In this document: in pieces, positions 36,614 to 45,249 of the stretch
Numbering within the stretch: the first letter of the stretch is position 1
How the letters are laid out: every line of letters begins with the position of its first letter
NCBI RefSeq assembly: GCF_003992315.1
Contig: NZ_RQVE01000003.1
Span: 124,001-188,000 of the forward strand
From: Veillonella sp. 3891
GTDB lineage: Bacteria; Bacillota; Negativicutes; Veillonellales; Veillonellaceae
Length of the DNA stretch: 64,000 bases
Direction: 5' to 3'
Notes under the pieces: generated by a model
What the model saw: the letters and a program-made list of their open reading frames with translations, nothing else
What the model was told of the DNA's origin: nothing
The model's database searches: none
Translations under genes and position numbers: made by a program

Positions 36614-37306
36614 ATGAATATTAAGAAATGTATGCTAATTATACTGGGCATAATGATGATGGGATTAGCTTTCATAGGGTGCACATCTGATACAGTAATC
36701 GGAGACAATCCCGATTTGTCGGGTACATGGTATCATTATAACCCTCCTTATGAAGACAACGGCTATAATGGTGGGATTGTTTATAAAATAACGTTTGAAA
36801 AGGTGAGTGACCATGTATATAAAATGACTGAATCTAAGTTTTATATGCGTAATGTATATGCGAAACATCAGTTGGTAAACGAAAATGAATATGGTACAGA
36901 TCATTCAAAAATTACTAAGTTAGATATTGCAAAGGGACCAAACAAAAATGGAGTAGTACCTATCTATGATGACGCTTATGAATGGGTGCCTTACTATGAT
37001 GAAATAAAAGAAGATATGTTAATGACAGTCAGAGATGGTAAAGCTTATGATGCTGCGTTTGGCGCTACCCACACAATTAAGAAAGAAAATGGTAAGTTGA
37101 TGCTTGTCAGCGGTAACGATGACAACTCTATTATGTATAAAACGGACGACTCTTTCTTTACATTTGCTAACAAACAAGAAGCAGCTAATATCAAAAAGAA
37201 AGTGGATATCGATAACGCTAAACAGCCCAATGAAGCATATCAAATACGTAATATCACGTTCACTGTGAAAGAAAGTGATAAAAAAGTGTATGCTCATTCT
37301 AATTAA
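36614..37306 (+). CDS. Lipoprotein, unknown function
   Basis: The 230-residue protein has a signal peptide with lipobox FIGC (Cys23) and a NPDLSGTWYHYNPPYEDNGY segment at the mature N-terminus. The rest is predicted beta-rich and Tyr/Lys-rich, with a GATHTIKKENGKLMLVSG stretch near residues 150-167. It overlaps no other gene and follows the previous lipoprotein by one base, so they are very likely cotranscribed. The shared DLSGTW-like motif suggests related lipocalin-like small-domain lipoproteins, but this is inference. No membrane segment other than the signal is present. Confidence 0.78.
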   Translation: MNIKKCMLIILGIMMMGLAFIGCTSDTVIGDNPDLSGTWYHYNPPYEDNGYNGGIVYKITFEKVSDHVYKMTESKFYMRNVYAKHQLVNENEYGTDHSKITKLDIAKGPNKNGVVPIYDDAYEWVPYYDEIKEDMLMTVRDGKAYDAAFGATHTIKKENGKLMLVSGNDDNSIMYKTDDSFFTFANKQEAANIKKKVDIDNAKQPNEAYQIRNITFTVKESDKKVYAHSN

Positions 37307-37535
37307 TAAAATATAGATGAGATAAAATTGATAATTCTAATATGATGTATACATAGAAGATATATTGAAAGAAAAAACGAACAAGACATATGTTGGTAGA
37401 ACTAGAGTATATATGATGGAAAGCCCTAAAGTTTGAAAAGACATAAAATTTTTGAGAAAGATTGATTCATACAGACATTATGATGTATGATAGTAATAAC
37501 ATATATGTATTTTAGTTATTTATGTGAGGTGTGCT

Positions 37536-38117
37536 ATGAGAAAAAGAACAGCAATCGCTCTTGTATTAGCTAGCGTTTTTGCAGTCAATGCAGGAACTGC
37601 TACAGTAGAAGCTAGTTGGTTAAGTAAAACGTTGAAGAAATTAGATAATGCTTTGGGAGTTCCTGATAGTAATACGCAGGTGACAAAACAGAGTGATGGA
37701 TATTTACATTTACCACAAGCAGGAGAACGATGGATTTTGATTTCTGAAAATAAATACTATAAAACATACCTCGATAGAACTAAAGTATATGCAAGAGGTG
37801 AAGCTCAGGATCGAGTTGTTAGAGGTGTTTTTAAGCGAGAATTTACACCTTTGGGATCTCAATGGTTAGGTGGGTTTGGAGAGATCAAACCAGATGTAGT
37901 AACAGTAGAATATTACTCGAATGAATATTATGTAAATTCAGTGTCTTTTCATAATTATGGAACGTATTCTATACCAACTTCTTATTATGACGTTCATGGT
38001 AACTTAATTTACCGAAATGGTAGTATAGAACGTAAATACTATGGTAATTATATCCCGGATTCCGAAGAAGAACACATTAAAGATAGACTATTCCACATGT
38101 TCGGTTGGGATTACTAA
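37536..38117 (+). CDS. Small secreted protein, unknown function
   Basis: The start is the ATG at 37536 with GAGGT five bases upstream, giving 193 residues. A signal peptide (MRKRTAIALVLASVFAVNAG, cleavage VEA|SW) precedes a Tyr-rich soluble domain with GERWILISENKYYKTYLDRTKVY at ~65-88. That pattern occurs in small secreted proteins of Negativicutes annotated as hypothetical. There is no lipobox. The preceding 230 bases are AT-rich without a clear promoter pair. Likely periplasmic or surface-exposed; function unknown. Confidence 0.75.
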   Translation: MRKRTAIALVLASVFAVNAGTATVEASWLSKTLKKLDNALGVPDSNTQVTKQSDGYLHLPQAGERWILISENKYYKTYLDRTKVYARGEAQDRVVRGVFKREFTPLGSQWLGGFGEIKPDVVTVEYYSNEYYVNSVSFHNYGTYSIPTSYYDVHGNLIYRNGSIERKYYGNYIPDSEEEHIKDRLFHMFGWDY

Positions 38118-38192
38118 TAGTACATCGACAGCCGTGTTCTCATAAGTAATTAATAACCACTAGGGTAAATAAATATAATGCATGATTTCCCC

Positions 38193-38222
38193 TTGCTTTC
38201 ACCCCACATTTTGTGCTATACT
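38193..38222 (+). promoter_or_regulatory. Promoter of rpsB-tsf
   Basis: TTGCTT (38193-38198) and TATACT (38217-38222) have an 18-bp spacer. A start near 38229 gives a ~98-nt leader. Confidence 0.7.
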
Positions 38223-38241
38223 AACCAAGTATGAATACACA

Positions 38242-38312
38242 CGCAACTAGACTATCAGTTCTGTGCGCAATTTCGCGTTTGCTGAGGGATGAGAGTTGCG
38301 GAGGTTTTTTAA
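38242..38312 (+). promoter_or_regulatory. Structured rpsB leader (possible S2 autoregulatory RNA)
   Basis: CGCAACT (38242-38248) pairs with AGTTGCG (38294-38300), enclosing an inner structured part with GCGCAA...TTGCTGAGGGATG. It is directly followed by GAGGTTTTTT. Leaders that bind S2 are known upstream of rpsB in several phyla. Whether this one belongs to a described class cannot be decided by eye. Confidence 0.5.
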
Positions 38313-38326
38313 CAGGAGGTGCCAAC

Positions 38327-39052
38327 ATGGCAGTAGTATCACTTAAACAATTATTAGAAGCTGGTGTTCACTTTGGACATCAAACAAGAAGATGGAATCC
38401 TAAAATGGCTAAATTCATCTTCACTGAACGTAATGGTATCTATATCATTGACCTTCAAAAAACTGTAAAAAAAGTAGAAGAAGCGTATGATTTCTTACGT
38501 GAAGTAGCTCAAGAAGGTAAAACAATCCTTTTCGTAGGTACTAAAAAACAAGCTCAAGAAGCTGTAAAAGAAGAAGCTCTTCGTGCGAATATGTACTTCG
38601 TTAACGAACGTTGGTTGGGCGGTATGTTGACTAACTTCAAAACTATCGAAGCTCGTATTAAACGCTTAAAACAATTAGAAAAAATGGCTGAAGATGGAAC
38701 ATTCGAAGTTCTTCCAAAAAAAGAAGTAATTCGTCTTCGTCATGAATGGGAAAAATTAGAAAAATATCTTGGCGGTATTAAAGATATGCCAGAAATGCCA
38801 GGTGCACTTTTCGTAATTGACCCTAAAAAAGAAAAAATCGCTATCGCAGAAGCTAAAAAATTAGGTATTCCTGTAGTAGCTACTGTGGACACTAACTGTG
38901 ATCCAGACGAAGTTGATTTCCCTATCCCAGCAAATGATGACGCTATTCGCGCAGTTAAATTATTAGCTGGTAAAATGGCTGACGCTATTTTAGAAGGTCG
39001 TCAAGGTGAACAAGACGCTTTCGGTACAGAAACTGCTTCCGAAGAAGCTTAA
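38327..39052 (+). CDS. rpsB: 30S ribosomal protein S2
   Basis: The start is the ATG at 38327, after AGGAGG with seven bases spacing; the open frame reaches further upstream through the leader but is not coding there. The 241 residues begin [52 protein letters not shown] and [19 protein letters not shown] are present. S2 sits on the small subunit's back near S1/S8. Codon use is strongly biased, as for highly expressed genes. Confidence 0.99.
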   Translation: MAVVSLKQLLEAGVHFGHQTRRWNPKMAKFIFTERNGIYIIDLQKTVKKVEEAYDFLREVAQEGKTILFVGTKKQAQEAVKEEALRANMYFVNERWLGGMLTNFKTIEARIKRLKQLEKMAEDGTFEVLPKKEVIRLRHEWEKLEKYLGGIKDMPEMPGALFVIDPKKEKIAIAEAKKLGIPVVATVDTNCDPDEVDFPIPANDDAIRAVKLLAGKMADAILEGRQGEQDAFGTETASEEA

Positions 39053-39122
39053 GAATCTGTAAGATTATTTAACAATATATACAGACATAGTCTTAATTGA
39101 TAAATAAGTAATAACGATGTAA

Positions 39123-39154
39123 AATTAAGGTAAGGCTAAGGTCTTACCTTAATT
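39123..39154 (+). promoter_or_regulatory. rpsB-tsf intergenic hairpin
   Basis: A perfect 12-bp stem (AATTAAGGTAAG at 39123-39134 with CTTACCTTAATT at 39143-39154) has an 8-base loop but only a weak T-rich tail. It may be a partial terminator or processing signal that sets the S2/EF-Ts ratio. Confidence 0.6.
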
Positions 39155-39173
39155 ATTTATAGGAGGAAAAATC

Positions 39174-39857
39174 ATGGCTCAAATTACAGCAGCTTTAGTA
39201 AAAGAATTACGCGACATGACTGGCGCAGGTATGATGGATGCTAAAAAAGCATTGGTAGAAGTTGATGGCGATATCCAAAAAGCAGTTGACTTCCTTCGTG
39301 AAAAAGGCTTAGCAGCGGCAGCTAAAAAAGCTGGTCGTATTGCAGCTGAAGGTGTAGTAGCATCTTACATTCATGGTGGTGGACGTATCGGCGTATTAGT
39401 AGAAGTAAACTGTGAAACAGACTTCGTTGCTAAAACTGATGATTTCCAAGCTCTTTGTAAAGATGTAGCAATGCAAATTGCAGCAGCTAACCCAACATAC
39501 TTAAAACGTGAAGATGTTCCAGCTAATATAATCGAACATGAAAAAGCTGTATTGATGGAACAAGCTAAAGTAGAAGCTGAAGAAGACGTTAAAGCTGGCC
39601 GTAAACCAAAACCAGAAGCAGTTCTTGAAAAAATGGTAGCTGGCCGCGTTGAAAAATTCTATAAAGAAAACTGCCTATTAGAACAAGTTTTCATTAAAGA
39701 CGGTGAAAAAACTGTACAAGCTATGATCAATGAAGCAATCGCTAAAATCGGTGAAAACATTAACGTACGTCGTTATGTTCGCTATGCTTTAGGCGAAGGT
39801 ATCGAAAAGAAACAAGACGATTTCGTTGCAGAAGTTATGGCTACTGTAGGTAAATAA
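39174..39857 (+). CDS. tsf: Elongation factor Ts
   Basis: EF-Ts exchanges GDP for GTP on EF-Tu. The 227 residues are on the short side of the family. The N-terminal UBA-like part has [19 protein letters not shown]. The core [13 protein letters not shown] lies at ~78-90, and the C-terminal half has [22 protein letters not shown] precedes the ATG. It shares the rpsB promoter via the intergenic hairpin and is closed by a strong terminator. Confidence 0.98.
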   Translation: MAQITAALVKELRDMTGAGMMDAKKALVEVDGDIQKAVDFLREKGLAAAAKKAGRIAAEGVVASYIHGGGRIGVLVEVNCETDFVAKTDDFQALCKDVAMQIAAANPTYLKREDVPANIIEHEKAVLMEQAKVEAEEDVKAGRKPKPEAVLEKMVAGRVEKFYKENCLLEQVFIKDGEKTVQAMINEAIAKIGENINVRRYVRYALGEGIEKKQDDFVAEVMATVGK

Positions 39858-39865
39858 GTACGGAG

Positions 39866-39898
39866 ATAAGAGAACACCGCAAGTGTTCTCTTATTTTT
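39866..39898 (+). terminator. Intrinsic terminator after tsf
   Basis: A perfect 12-bp stem (ATAAGAGAACAC at 39866-39877 with GTGTTCTCTTAT at 39883-39894) is followed by TTTT. Confidence 0.9.
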
Positions 39899-39933
39899 GA
39901 ATTATTTGTTAGAAACGTCATAAGGAGAAGGAC

Positions 39934-40653
39934 ATGAGTGAACGTAAATTTAAACGTATCGTATTAAAACTTAGCGGTGAGGCCTTAGCAGGTGATCAAG
40001 GATTTGGCATTAACCCACAAGTGGTAGAACCATTGGCACAGGAAATTGCTGCACTTTCCAAAGAAAGTGGTATTGAAATTGCTATCGTTGTAGGTGGTGG
40101 AAATATTTGGCGTGGTCTATCCGGTAGTGCTAAAGGTATGGATCGTGCATCTGCTGATTATATGGGTATGATTGCAACAGTGATGAATGCTATTGCATTA
40201 CAAGATGCTCTTGAAAATGCAGGCGTAGCAACTCGTGTTCAAACAGCGATTGAAATGCAAGAAGTAGCAGAACCATACATTCGTCGTCGTGCTATTCGTC
40301 ACTTAGAAAAAGGTCGTATTGTTATCTTTGCAGCAGGTACGGGTAATCCATACTTCTCTACAGATACAACAGCTGCTTTGCGTGCTGCTGAAATCGAAGC
40401 AGATGCTATTTTAATGGCGAAAAAATTTGCTGATGGCGTATACGATTCCGACCCTAAAACAAATCCAAATGCTGTAAAATTCGATGAATTAACATACATG
40501 GATGTAATCAGCAAAGAATTGAAAGTAATGGATGCTACATCAACTACATTATGTAAAGATAATCATATTCCTATCGTTGTATTTAGCATGGATATTCCTG
40601 GTAACATCACACGTGCTGCTAAGGGAGAAGCCATCGGTACTATCGTAAAATAA
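39934..40653 (+). CDS. pyrH: UMP kinase
   Basis: PyrH phosphorylates UMP to UDP. The 239-residue amino-acid-kinase fold shows [62 protein letters not shown] and [18 protein letters not shown] precedes the start. It opens a long collinear unit with frr and uppS, the usual Firmicutes order. GTP activation and UTP inhibition are family properties. Confidence 0.98.
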   Translation: MSERKFKRIVLKLSGEALAGDQGFGINPQVVEPLAQEIAALSKESGIEIAIVVGGGNIWRGLSGSAKGMDRASADYMGMIATVMNAIALQDALENAGVATRVQTAIEMQEVAEPYIRRRAIRHLEKGRIVIFAAGTGNPYFSTDTTAALRAAEIEADAILMAKKFADGVYDSDPKTNPNAVKFDELTYMDVISKELKVMDATSTTLCKDNHIPIVVFSMDIPGNITRAAKGEAIGTIVK

Positions 40654-40656
40654 AAG

Positions 40657-41226
40657 GTGAACACTATGGAAATTAAAGAAATTATTAGCCGCGAAGAAGC
40701 GCGCATGGATAAAACAATTGAATCCTTAAAACATGAATTTGCTAATGTTCGCACAGGTCGTGCGCATACATCTTTGTTGGATTCCGTTATGGTAGATTAC
40801 TATGGTGCCCCAACACCTGTTAATCAAGTGGCAAACGTATCTGCTCCAGATCCTCGCATGATTTTAATCGCTCCATGGGATAAAACTATGATTGGTGCTA
40901 TTGAAAAAGCTATCTTAACATCTGATTTAGGATTAAACCCTAATAATGATGGTGAGGCTATTCGTTTGGCTATCCCTCAATTGACAGAAGAACGCCGTAA
41001 AGAATTAGTAAAAGTAGTAAGCAAAAAAGCAGAAGATGCTAAAGTTGCAGTCCGTAACATTCGTCGTGATGCTAATGATGCAATCAAAAAAGAAGAAAAA
41101 GCGAAAACAATTACTGAAGATGTGTCAAAAGATGGACAAGAACAAGTTCAAAAATTGACTGACAAAAAAATTAAATTAATTGATGAACTTCGCGATATAA
41201 AAGAAAAGGATGTTATGTCTGTCTAA
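40657..41226 (+). CDS. frr: Ribosome recycling factor
   Basis: RRF splits post-termination ribosomes with EF-G. The 189 residues have the three-helix pattern with FANVRTGRAHTSLLD, VDYYGAPTPVNQVANVS, PWDKTMIGAIEKAI and RLAIPQLTEERRKELVK. The start listed is at 40657; the ATG at 40666 follows GGTG with better spacing and would shorten the protein by 3 residues. The stop codon overlaps the ATG of the next ORF by one base. Confidence 0.97.
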   Translation: MNTMEIKEIISREEARMDKTIESLKHEFANVRTGRAHTSLLDSVMVDYYGAPTPVNQVANVSAPDPRMILIAPWDKTMIGAIEKAILTSDLGLNPNNDGEAIRLAIPQLTEERRKELVKVVSKKAEDAKVAVRNIRRDANDAIKKEEKAKTITEDVSKDGQEQVQKLTDKKIKLIDELRDIKEKDVMSV

Positions 41227-41483
41227 TGGAGCATACATCTATTTTGGGATTTCCATGGCAGCTTGCACAGTCTCTTTTGCAGGCTGCCTCTATCCCTTTT
41301 ACTACAAAAATAGAAAAGAACTATAATCGGTTCTTTTCCATTTCTTCCGAAGAATGTTATGTAGGCCGTGTCATAGTAAAAGAAGGCGCATGGGAGATAG
41401 TTCTCTTTCATCCTATGGTAGCCAGTCATGTGGCGCAGTCAAATGAGGTACAGTATGCTAAAAAACTTATGGAAGAAAAGTAA
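41226..41483 (+). CDS. Small protein of unknown function between frr and uppS
   Basis: The 85-residue ORF starts at an ATG sharing its A with the frr stop codon, and it ends 29 bases inside uppS. Overlaps on both sides indicate translational coupling and argue for a real gene. The sequence is a mixed soluble protein with SSEECYVGRVIVKEGAWEIVLFHPMVASHVAQSNEVQYAKKLMEEK-like C-terminal character. It has no signal peptide or membrane segment and no family I recognise. Its place in the essential frr-uppS block suggests a conserved accessory gene of Veillonella-type genomes. Confidence 0.6.
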   Translation: MEHTSILGFPWQLAQSLLQAASIPFTTKIEKNYNRFFSISSEECYVGRVIVKEGAWEIVLFHPMVASHVAQSNEVQYAKKLMEEK

Positions 41484-42222
41484 ACATCAAGAGAGACCGA
41501 CTATAGATCCAACGAATATTCCAGAACATATTGCCATTATCATGGACGGTAACGGTAGATGGGCAAAGCGTAAAGGCATGCCACGGAGTATGGGTCATCG
41601 CGCAGGTGCGGAAGTATTAAAGGATATTGTGAAAGCTGCCCAAAGATTTGGTGTGAAAGCACTGACTGTATATGGTTTTTCCACAGAAAATTGGAAACGC
41701 CCAGAAGAAGAAGTCAGCCTGTTAATGGGTCTTATTAAAGAGTATTTACTTTCAAATGTAAAGCGAATGCATGCGGAAGGCGTGCGTATTCGTTTTGTGG
41801 GAGATATTACTAAGCTATCTGAAGAGTTACAAAACATCATCAAAGAATCTGAGGATTTGACACAAGAAAATACAGGAATTACTTTGCAATTAGCAATTAA
41901 CTATGGGGGACGTGACGAACTCACTCGAGCTACAAAGCGGATTGTCCAGGATGTGGCAAGCGGTATCATCTCAGAGGAAGATATTACAGAAACATTGATT
42001 TCTTCCTATTTAGATACACAAGAATTTGACCGTGTAGATTTACTGATTCGACCAAGCAATGATGCACGTATCAGCAATTTTTTACTATGGCAAATTGCCT
42101 ATGCAGAGTTCTGGTTTACCCCTTTACATTGGCCAGATTTTACACCGCAGGTGTTGGAAGAAGCCATTTTGGCATACCAACAGCGTGAACGTAGATTTGG
42201 TGGTTTAAAAGAGGAGAAATAA
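41455..42222 (+). CDS. uppS: Undecaprenyl diphosphate synthase
   Basis: UppS makes the C55 lipid carrier for peptidoglycan and LPS. From the ATG at 41455 (GAGG seven bases upstream) the protein has 255 residues. The catalytic Asp is in IIMDGNGRWAKRKG, followed by GHRAGAE, YGFSTENWKRP, and the C-terminal metal region. That region reads RPSNDARISNFLLWQ, where the usual form is RTxGExRxSNFLLWQ: Gly-Glu is replaced by Asn-Asp. The acidic ligand is retained as Asp. It overlaps the preceding small ORF by 29 bases and is followed by cdsA after one base. Confidence 0.96.
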   Translation: MLKNLWKKSKHQERPTIDPTNIPEHIAIIMDGNGRWAKRKGMPRSMGHRAGAEVLKDIVKAAQRFGVKALTVYGFSTENWKRPEEEVSLLMGLIKEYLLSNVKRMHAEGVRIRFVGDITKLSEELQNIIKESEDLTQENTGITLQLAINYGGRDELTRATKRIVQDVASGIISEEDITETLISSYLDTQEFDRVDLLIRPSNDARISNFLLWQIAYAEFWFTPLHWPDFTPQVLEEAILAYQQRERRFGGLKEEK

Positions 42223-42223
42223 T

Positions 42224-43042
42224 ATGTTAAAAACCCGTCTCATCACAGCTTTGATTGGCGTTGTCTTGTTGGCGGTTGCCATCACCTATGGGGGCCTATT
42301 TTTTAATCTTGTGATGTCCGTGTTGGCTTTCATTGGTTGGGTAGAGTGTGTCAGCTTATTTCGCCATATGAAACGCCGTTTGTTACCATTATGGGGACTA
42401 ATTTATATTGTTCTTGTATGCGGTTCCTTAGTGTTTGGTAACTATCCATTAGCAATATTTCTAGGCGTTTTTGTGATGTTGGCTATGGTCATTGAATATA
42501 CCTTCTGCAACGGAAAAATAACGCTTTCAGCAGTACAATCTACCATCAGTAGCTTGTTGTATGTCACAAGTGGCTTTATAGCACTGATGGTGTTACGTGA
42601 TAATAAAATCTATGAAAATACGAGCTATTACGCAGATCAAGATGGGTTCGGTTTGGCTGTCATCTGGCTTGTGCTAATCTCTATTTGGGCTAGTGATACA
42701 TTTGCCTATTTTGTGGGTCGCTCCATTGGTAAACGAAACATTGTACCTAGCATTAGCCCTAATAAAACCTTAGAAGGCTTTATTGGTGGTTTCATTGGCT
42801 GTGTTTTGACAGGATGGATTGGCTCTATTTGCTTAGGATTACCAATGAATTTTGGTGTTGGTATAGGTATAATTGTCGGCATATTAGCACCGCTAGGAGA
42901 TTTATTTGAATCTAAATTAAAACGTGAAGCAAATAAAAAAGATTCTGGTACATTATTGCCTGGTCATGGTGGTGTTTTAGATCGTTTTGATAGTCTACTA
43001 TTTGCGGCACCATTGGTATTGGCATATATTCTTATGCTGTAA
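42224..43042 (+). CDS. cdsA: Phosphatidate cytidylyltransferase
   Basis: CdsA makes CDP-diacylglycerol for phospholipid synthesis. The 272 residues contain about seven to eight hydrophobic helices and the family signature near the C-terminus, KKDSGTLLPGHGGVLDRFDSL, preceded by SPNKTLEGFIGG and LGDLFESKLKR. It is an inner-membrane enzyme with the active site on the cytosolic side. It lies one base after uppS and 24 bases before dxr, in the conserved uppS-cdsA-dxr-rseP order. Confidence 0.96.
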   Translation: MLKTRLITALIGVVLLAVAITYGGLFFNLVMSVLAFIGWVECVSLFRHMKRRLLPLWGLIYIVLVCGSLVFGNYPLAIFLGVFVMLAMVIEYTFCNGKITLSAVQSTISSLLYVTSGFIALMVLRDNKIYENTSYYADQDGFGLAVIWLVLISIWASDTFAYFVGRSIGKRNIVPSISPNKTLEGFIGGFIGCVLTGWIGSICLGLPMNFGVGIGIIVGILAPLGDLFESKLKREANKKDSGTLLPGHGGVLDRFDSLLFAAPLVLAYILML

Positions 43043-43066
43043 TGATTTAATCTTAAGGAGACCTTT

Positions 43067-44227
43067 ATGAAAGCTATAAGTATTTTAGGCTCCACGGGGT
43101 CTATAGGAACACAAACGTTAGATGTCATTCGTCAACATCCAGATCAATTTCAAGCAGTGGCATTAGTAACACATAGCAACATTGATTTGCTAGAACAACA
43201 AATTACAGAATTTAATCCAATTATGGTGGGTGTTGTAGATGAGCGGGCTTATTCTATACTGAAAGATCGTTATCAAGGGCCTACAGAGATTGTAGGAGGC
43301 AAAGAAGCCTTGATTCTGGCAGCTACCTTGCCAGAAGCGACAATGGTGGTCACTGCCGTAGTAGGAGCAGCTGGAATTGAACCAACTATGGCTGCGATTC
43401 AGGCCAAAAAAACGATTGGACTTGCTAATAAAGAAACCTTAGTGGCTTGTGGTTCTTTGATTACAAAGGCAGCACAAGACTATGGCGTGTCGATTTTACC
43501 CATTGATAGTGAACATAGTGCAATTTTTCAGTGTTTGGAAGGGCAAGATAAAAGTAATGTTGAGAAGTTAATTATTACAGCTTCAGGCGGTGCCTTACGT
43601 CATTGGAAATCGGAAGATCTTTATAGAGCAACAGCAAAGGATTGTTTAGCCCATCCCACATGGAATATGGGGAACAAAATTACTATTGACTCAGCTACTT
43701 TATTCAATAAAGGATTAGAAGTCATTGAAGCTCATTGGTTGTTTGATTTCGATTACGATCATATTGATGTAGTAGTACATCCCCAAAGTATTGTACACTC
43801 TATGATTCAAATGAAAGATGGAGCTATTTTAGCACAATTAGGGAATCCAGATATGCGTGAGCCTATTCAATATGCGATGACCTATTCAAAACGATATCCA
43901 TTACAAATGGAACATTTAGATTTTACTAAGGGATTAGATCTTCAGTTTATGGCACCTAGGTGGGATGATTTTCCTGCCTTACGGCTGGCTTTCACAGTGG
44001 GAAAAGAAGGTGGTTATGCACCTGCTGTATTCAATGCAGCCAATGAAATGGCGGTGTATGCTTTACTGGATGAACGAATTACTTATGGACATATATATGA
44101 AGTAGTTTCAACCGTTCTTGGACGCATGAATAATGGTGTACCTGCATCTATTGATGATGTACTGAGCATGGATGCGTGGGCAAGACAAGAAGCTACGAAA
44201 GAAATACAAAGGAGAAGTGCATGTTAA
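43067..44227 (+). CDS. dxr: 1-deoxy-D-xylulose-5-phosphate reductoisomerase
   Basis: Dxr commits DXP to the MEP isoprenoid pathway. The 386 residues start with the NADPH-binding ILGSTGSIGTQTLDV, contain LANKETLVACG, the metal-site DSEHSAIFQ, SGGALRHW, HPTWNMGNKITIDSATL, and NAANEMAV. Its 3' end overlaps rseP by 7 bases. It is the standard target of fosmidomycin. Together with ispG downstream it gives two MEP pathway steps in this block. Confidence 0.98.
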   Translation: MKAISILGSTGSIGTQTLDVIRQHPDQFQAVALVTHSNIDLLEQQITEFNPIMVGVVDERAYSILKDRYQGPTEIVGGKEALILAATLPEATMVVTAVVGAAGIEPTMAAIQAKKTIGLANKETLVACGSLITKAAQDYGVSILPIDSEHSAIFQCLEGQDKSNVEKLIITASGGALRHWKSEDLYRATAKDCLAHPTWNMGNKITIDSATLFNKGLEVIEAHWLFDFDYDHIDVVVHPQSIVHSMIQMKDGAILAQLGNPDMREPIQYAMTYSKRYPLQMEHLDFTKGLDLQFMAPRWDDFPALRLAFTVGKEGGYAPAVFNAANEMAVYALLDERITYGHIYEVVSTVLGRMNNGVPASIDDVLSMDAWARQEATKEIQRRSAC

Positions 44228-45240
44228 TTACAATTTTAGGAGCTGTCTTTGTATTCGGGGTGATTGTTATGATTCACGAATTAGGACATTTTCTAACGGC
44301 GAAAGCCTGCGGCATGCGTGTTGATGAATTTGCTATCGGCATTGGCCCTAATGTTATACAAAAACAAAAAGGAGAAACACTTTACTCTTTACGTCTTTTG
44401 CCATTAGGTGGATTCAACAAAATTGCTGGTATGGATCCTTCTGAAGATGCAGGTGACCGTGGGTTCAACAGCAAACCTGTATGGCAACGATTTATCGTGA
44501 TCGCTGCGGGTGCTACATTTAATTTTTTGTTGGCTATTGTGATATATTTTTTTGTATTCGCCTTTCATGGCACTACAATTCCATCTCATGAACCAATTAT
44601 CGGAGATACCTTAGCAGGAAATCCAGCAGCTACAGCTGGTATCCAAAAAGGAGATAAAATTGTATCTATCAATGGTCAATCCATTACAGAATGGAAGGAT
44701 ATTACAGAGTCTCTGAAAGGCCATAGTAATCATGTAGTATCTGTTACATTAGATAGAAATGGTGAGAGTATATCTACCACTGTCATTCCTCGTGAATCTG
44801 GTGATAGAGCTGTCATCGGTATCAATCCAGTATTAGAAGTAAAAGAGTACGGTATTGGTGAATCTGCAGTGCAAGCATTGACACATACTGGATCTACTCT
44901 TGCTGATATGGTACAAGGTTTATGGAATATTGTAACAGGGCACAGTAAAGGCGATGTAGCTGGTCCTATCGGTGTAGCACAAATGGCGGGGCAAGTAGCA
45001 CAACATGGTTTTATCAGTTTGTTGCTATTTACCGCTTTATTGAGCCTTAACCTTGGGGTGATTAACTTATTGCCTATACCTGTACTAGATGGGGGTCATT
45101 TGATACTGTTACTACTAGAAGGAATGACAGGCAGAAAATTACCAGAAAAAGCATTGCAATACATTCAAATGACTGGTGTAGGTCTATTGCTATTAGTCTT
45201 TGTGTATTCTACATTCCAAGATATTCTACGATTATTTTAG
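44221..45240 (+). CDS. rseP: Site-2 protease RseP-type intramembrane metalloprotease
   Basis: From the ATG at 44221 (AAAGGAG upstream, overlapping the dxr stop) the protein has 339 residues; a longer frame begins inside dxr and is not used. HELGH (~19-23) is the zinc motif in the first membrane helix. PLGGFNKIAGMDPSED follows, then a PDZ domain (~125-200, AATAGIQKGDKIVSINGQ) and the LLPIPVLDGGHLI metal-ligand segment near the end. It performs second-step cleavage of anti-sigma factors or signal-peptide remnants. Four membrane segments are expected. Confidence 0.96.
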   Translation: MLITILGAVFVFGVIVMIHELGHFLTAKACGMRVDEFAIGIGPNVIQKQKGETLYSLRLLPLGGFNKIAGMDPSEDAGDRGFNSKPVWQRFIVIAAGATFNFLLAIVIYFFVFAFHGTTIPSHEPIIGDTLAGNPAATAGIQKGDKIVSINGQSITEWKDITESLKGHSNHVVSVTLDRNGESISTTVIPRESGDRAVIGINPVLEVKEYGIGESAVQALTHTGSTLADMVQGLWNIVTGHSKGDVAGPIGVAQMAGQVAQHGFISLLLFTALLSLNLGVINLLPIPVLDGGHLILLLLEGMTGRKLPEKALQYIQMTGVGLLLLVFVYSTFQDILRLF

Positions 45241-45249
45241 AGGTATTCT

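Noticed and set aside
38231-38326. 32-residue N-terminal extension of rpsB
   Set aside because: It covers the structured leader and lacks a ribosome site; the conserved S2 N-terminus starts at 38327.
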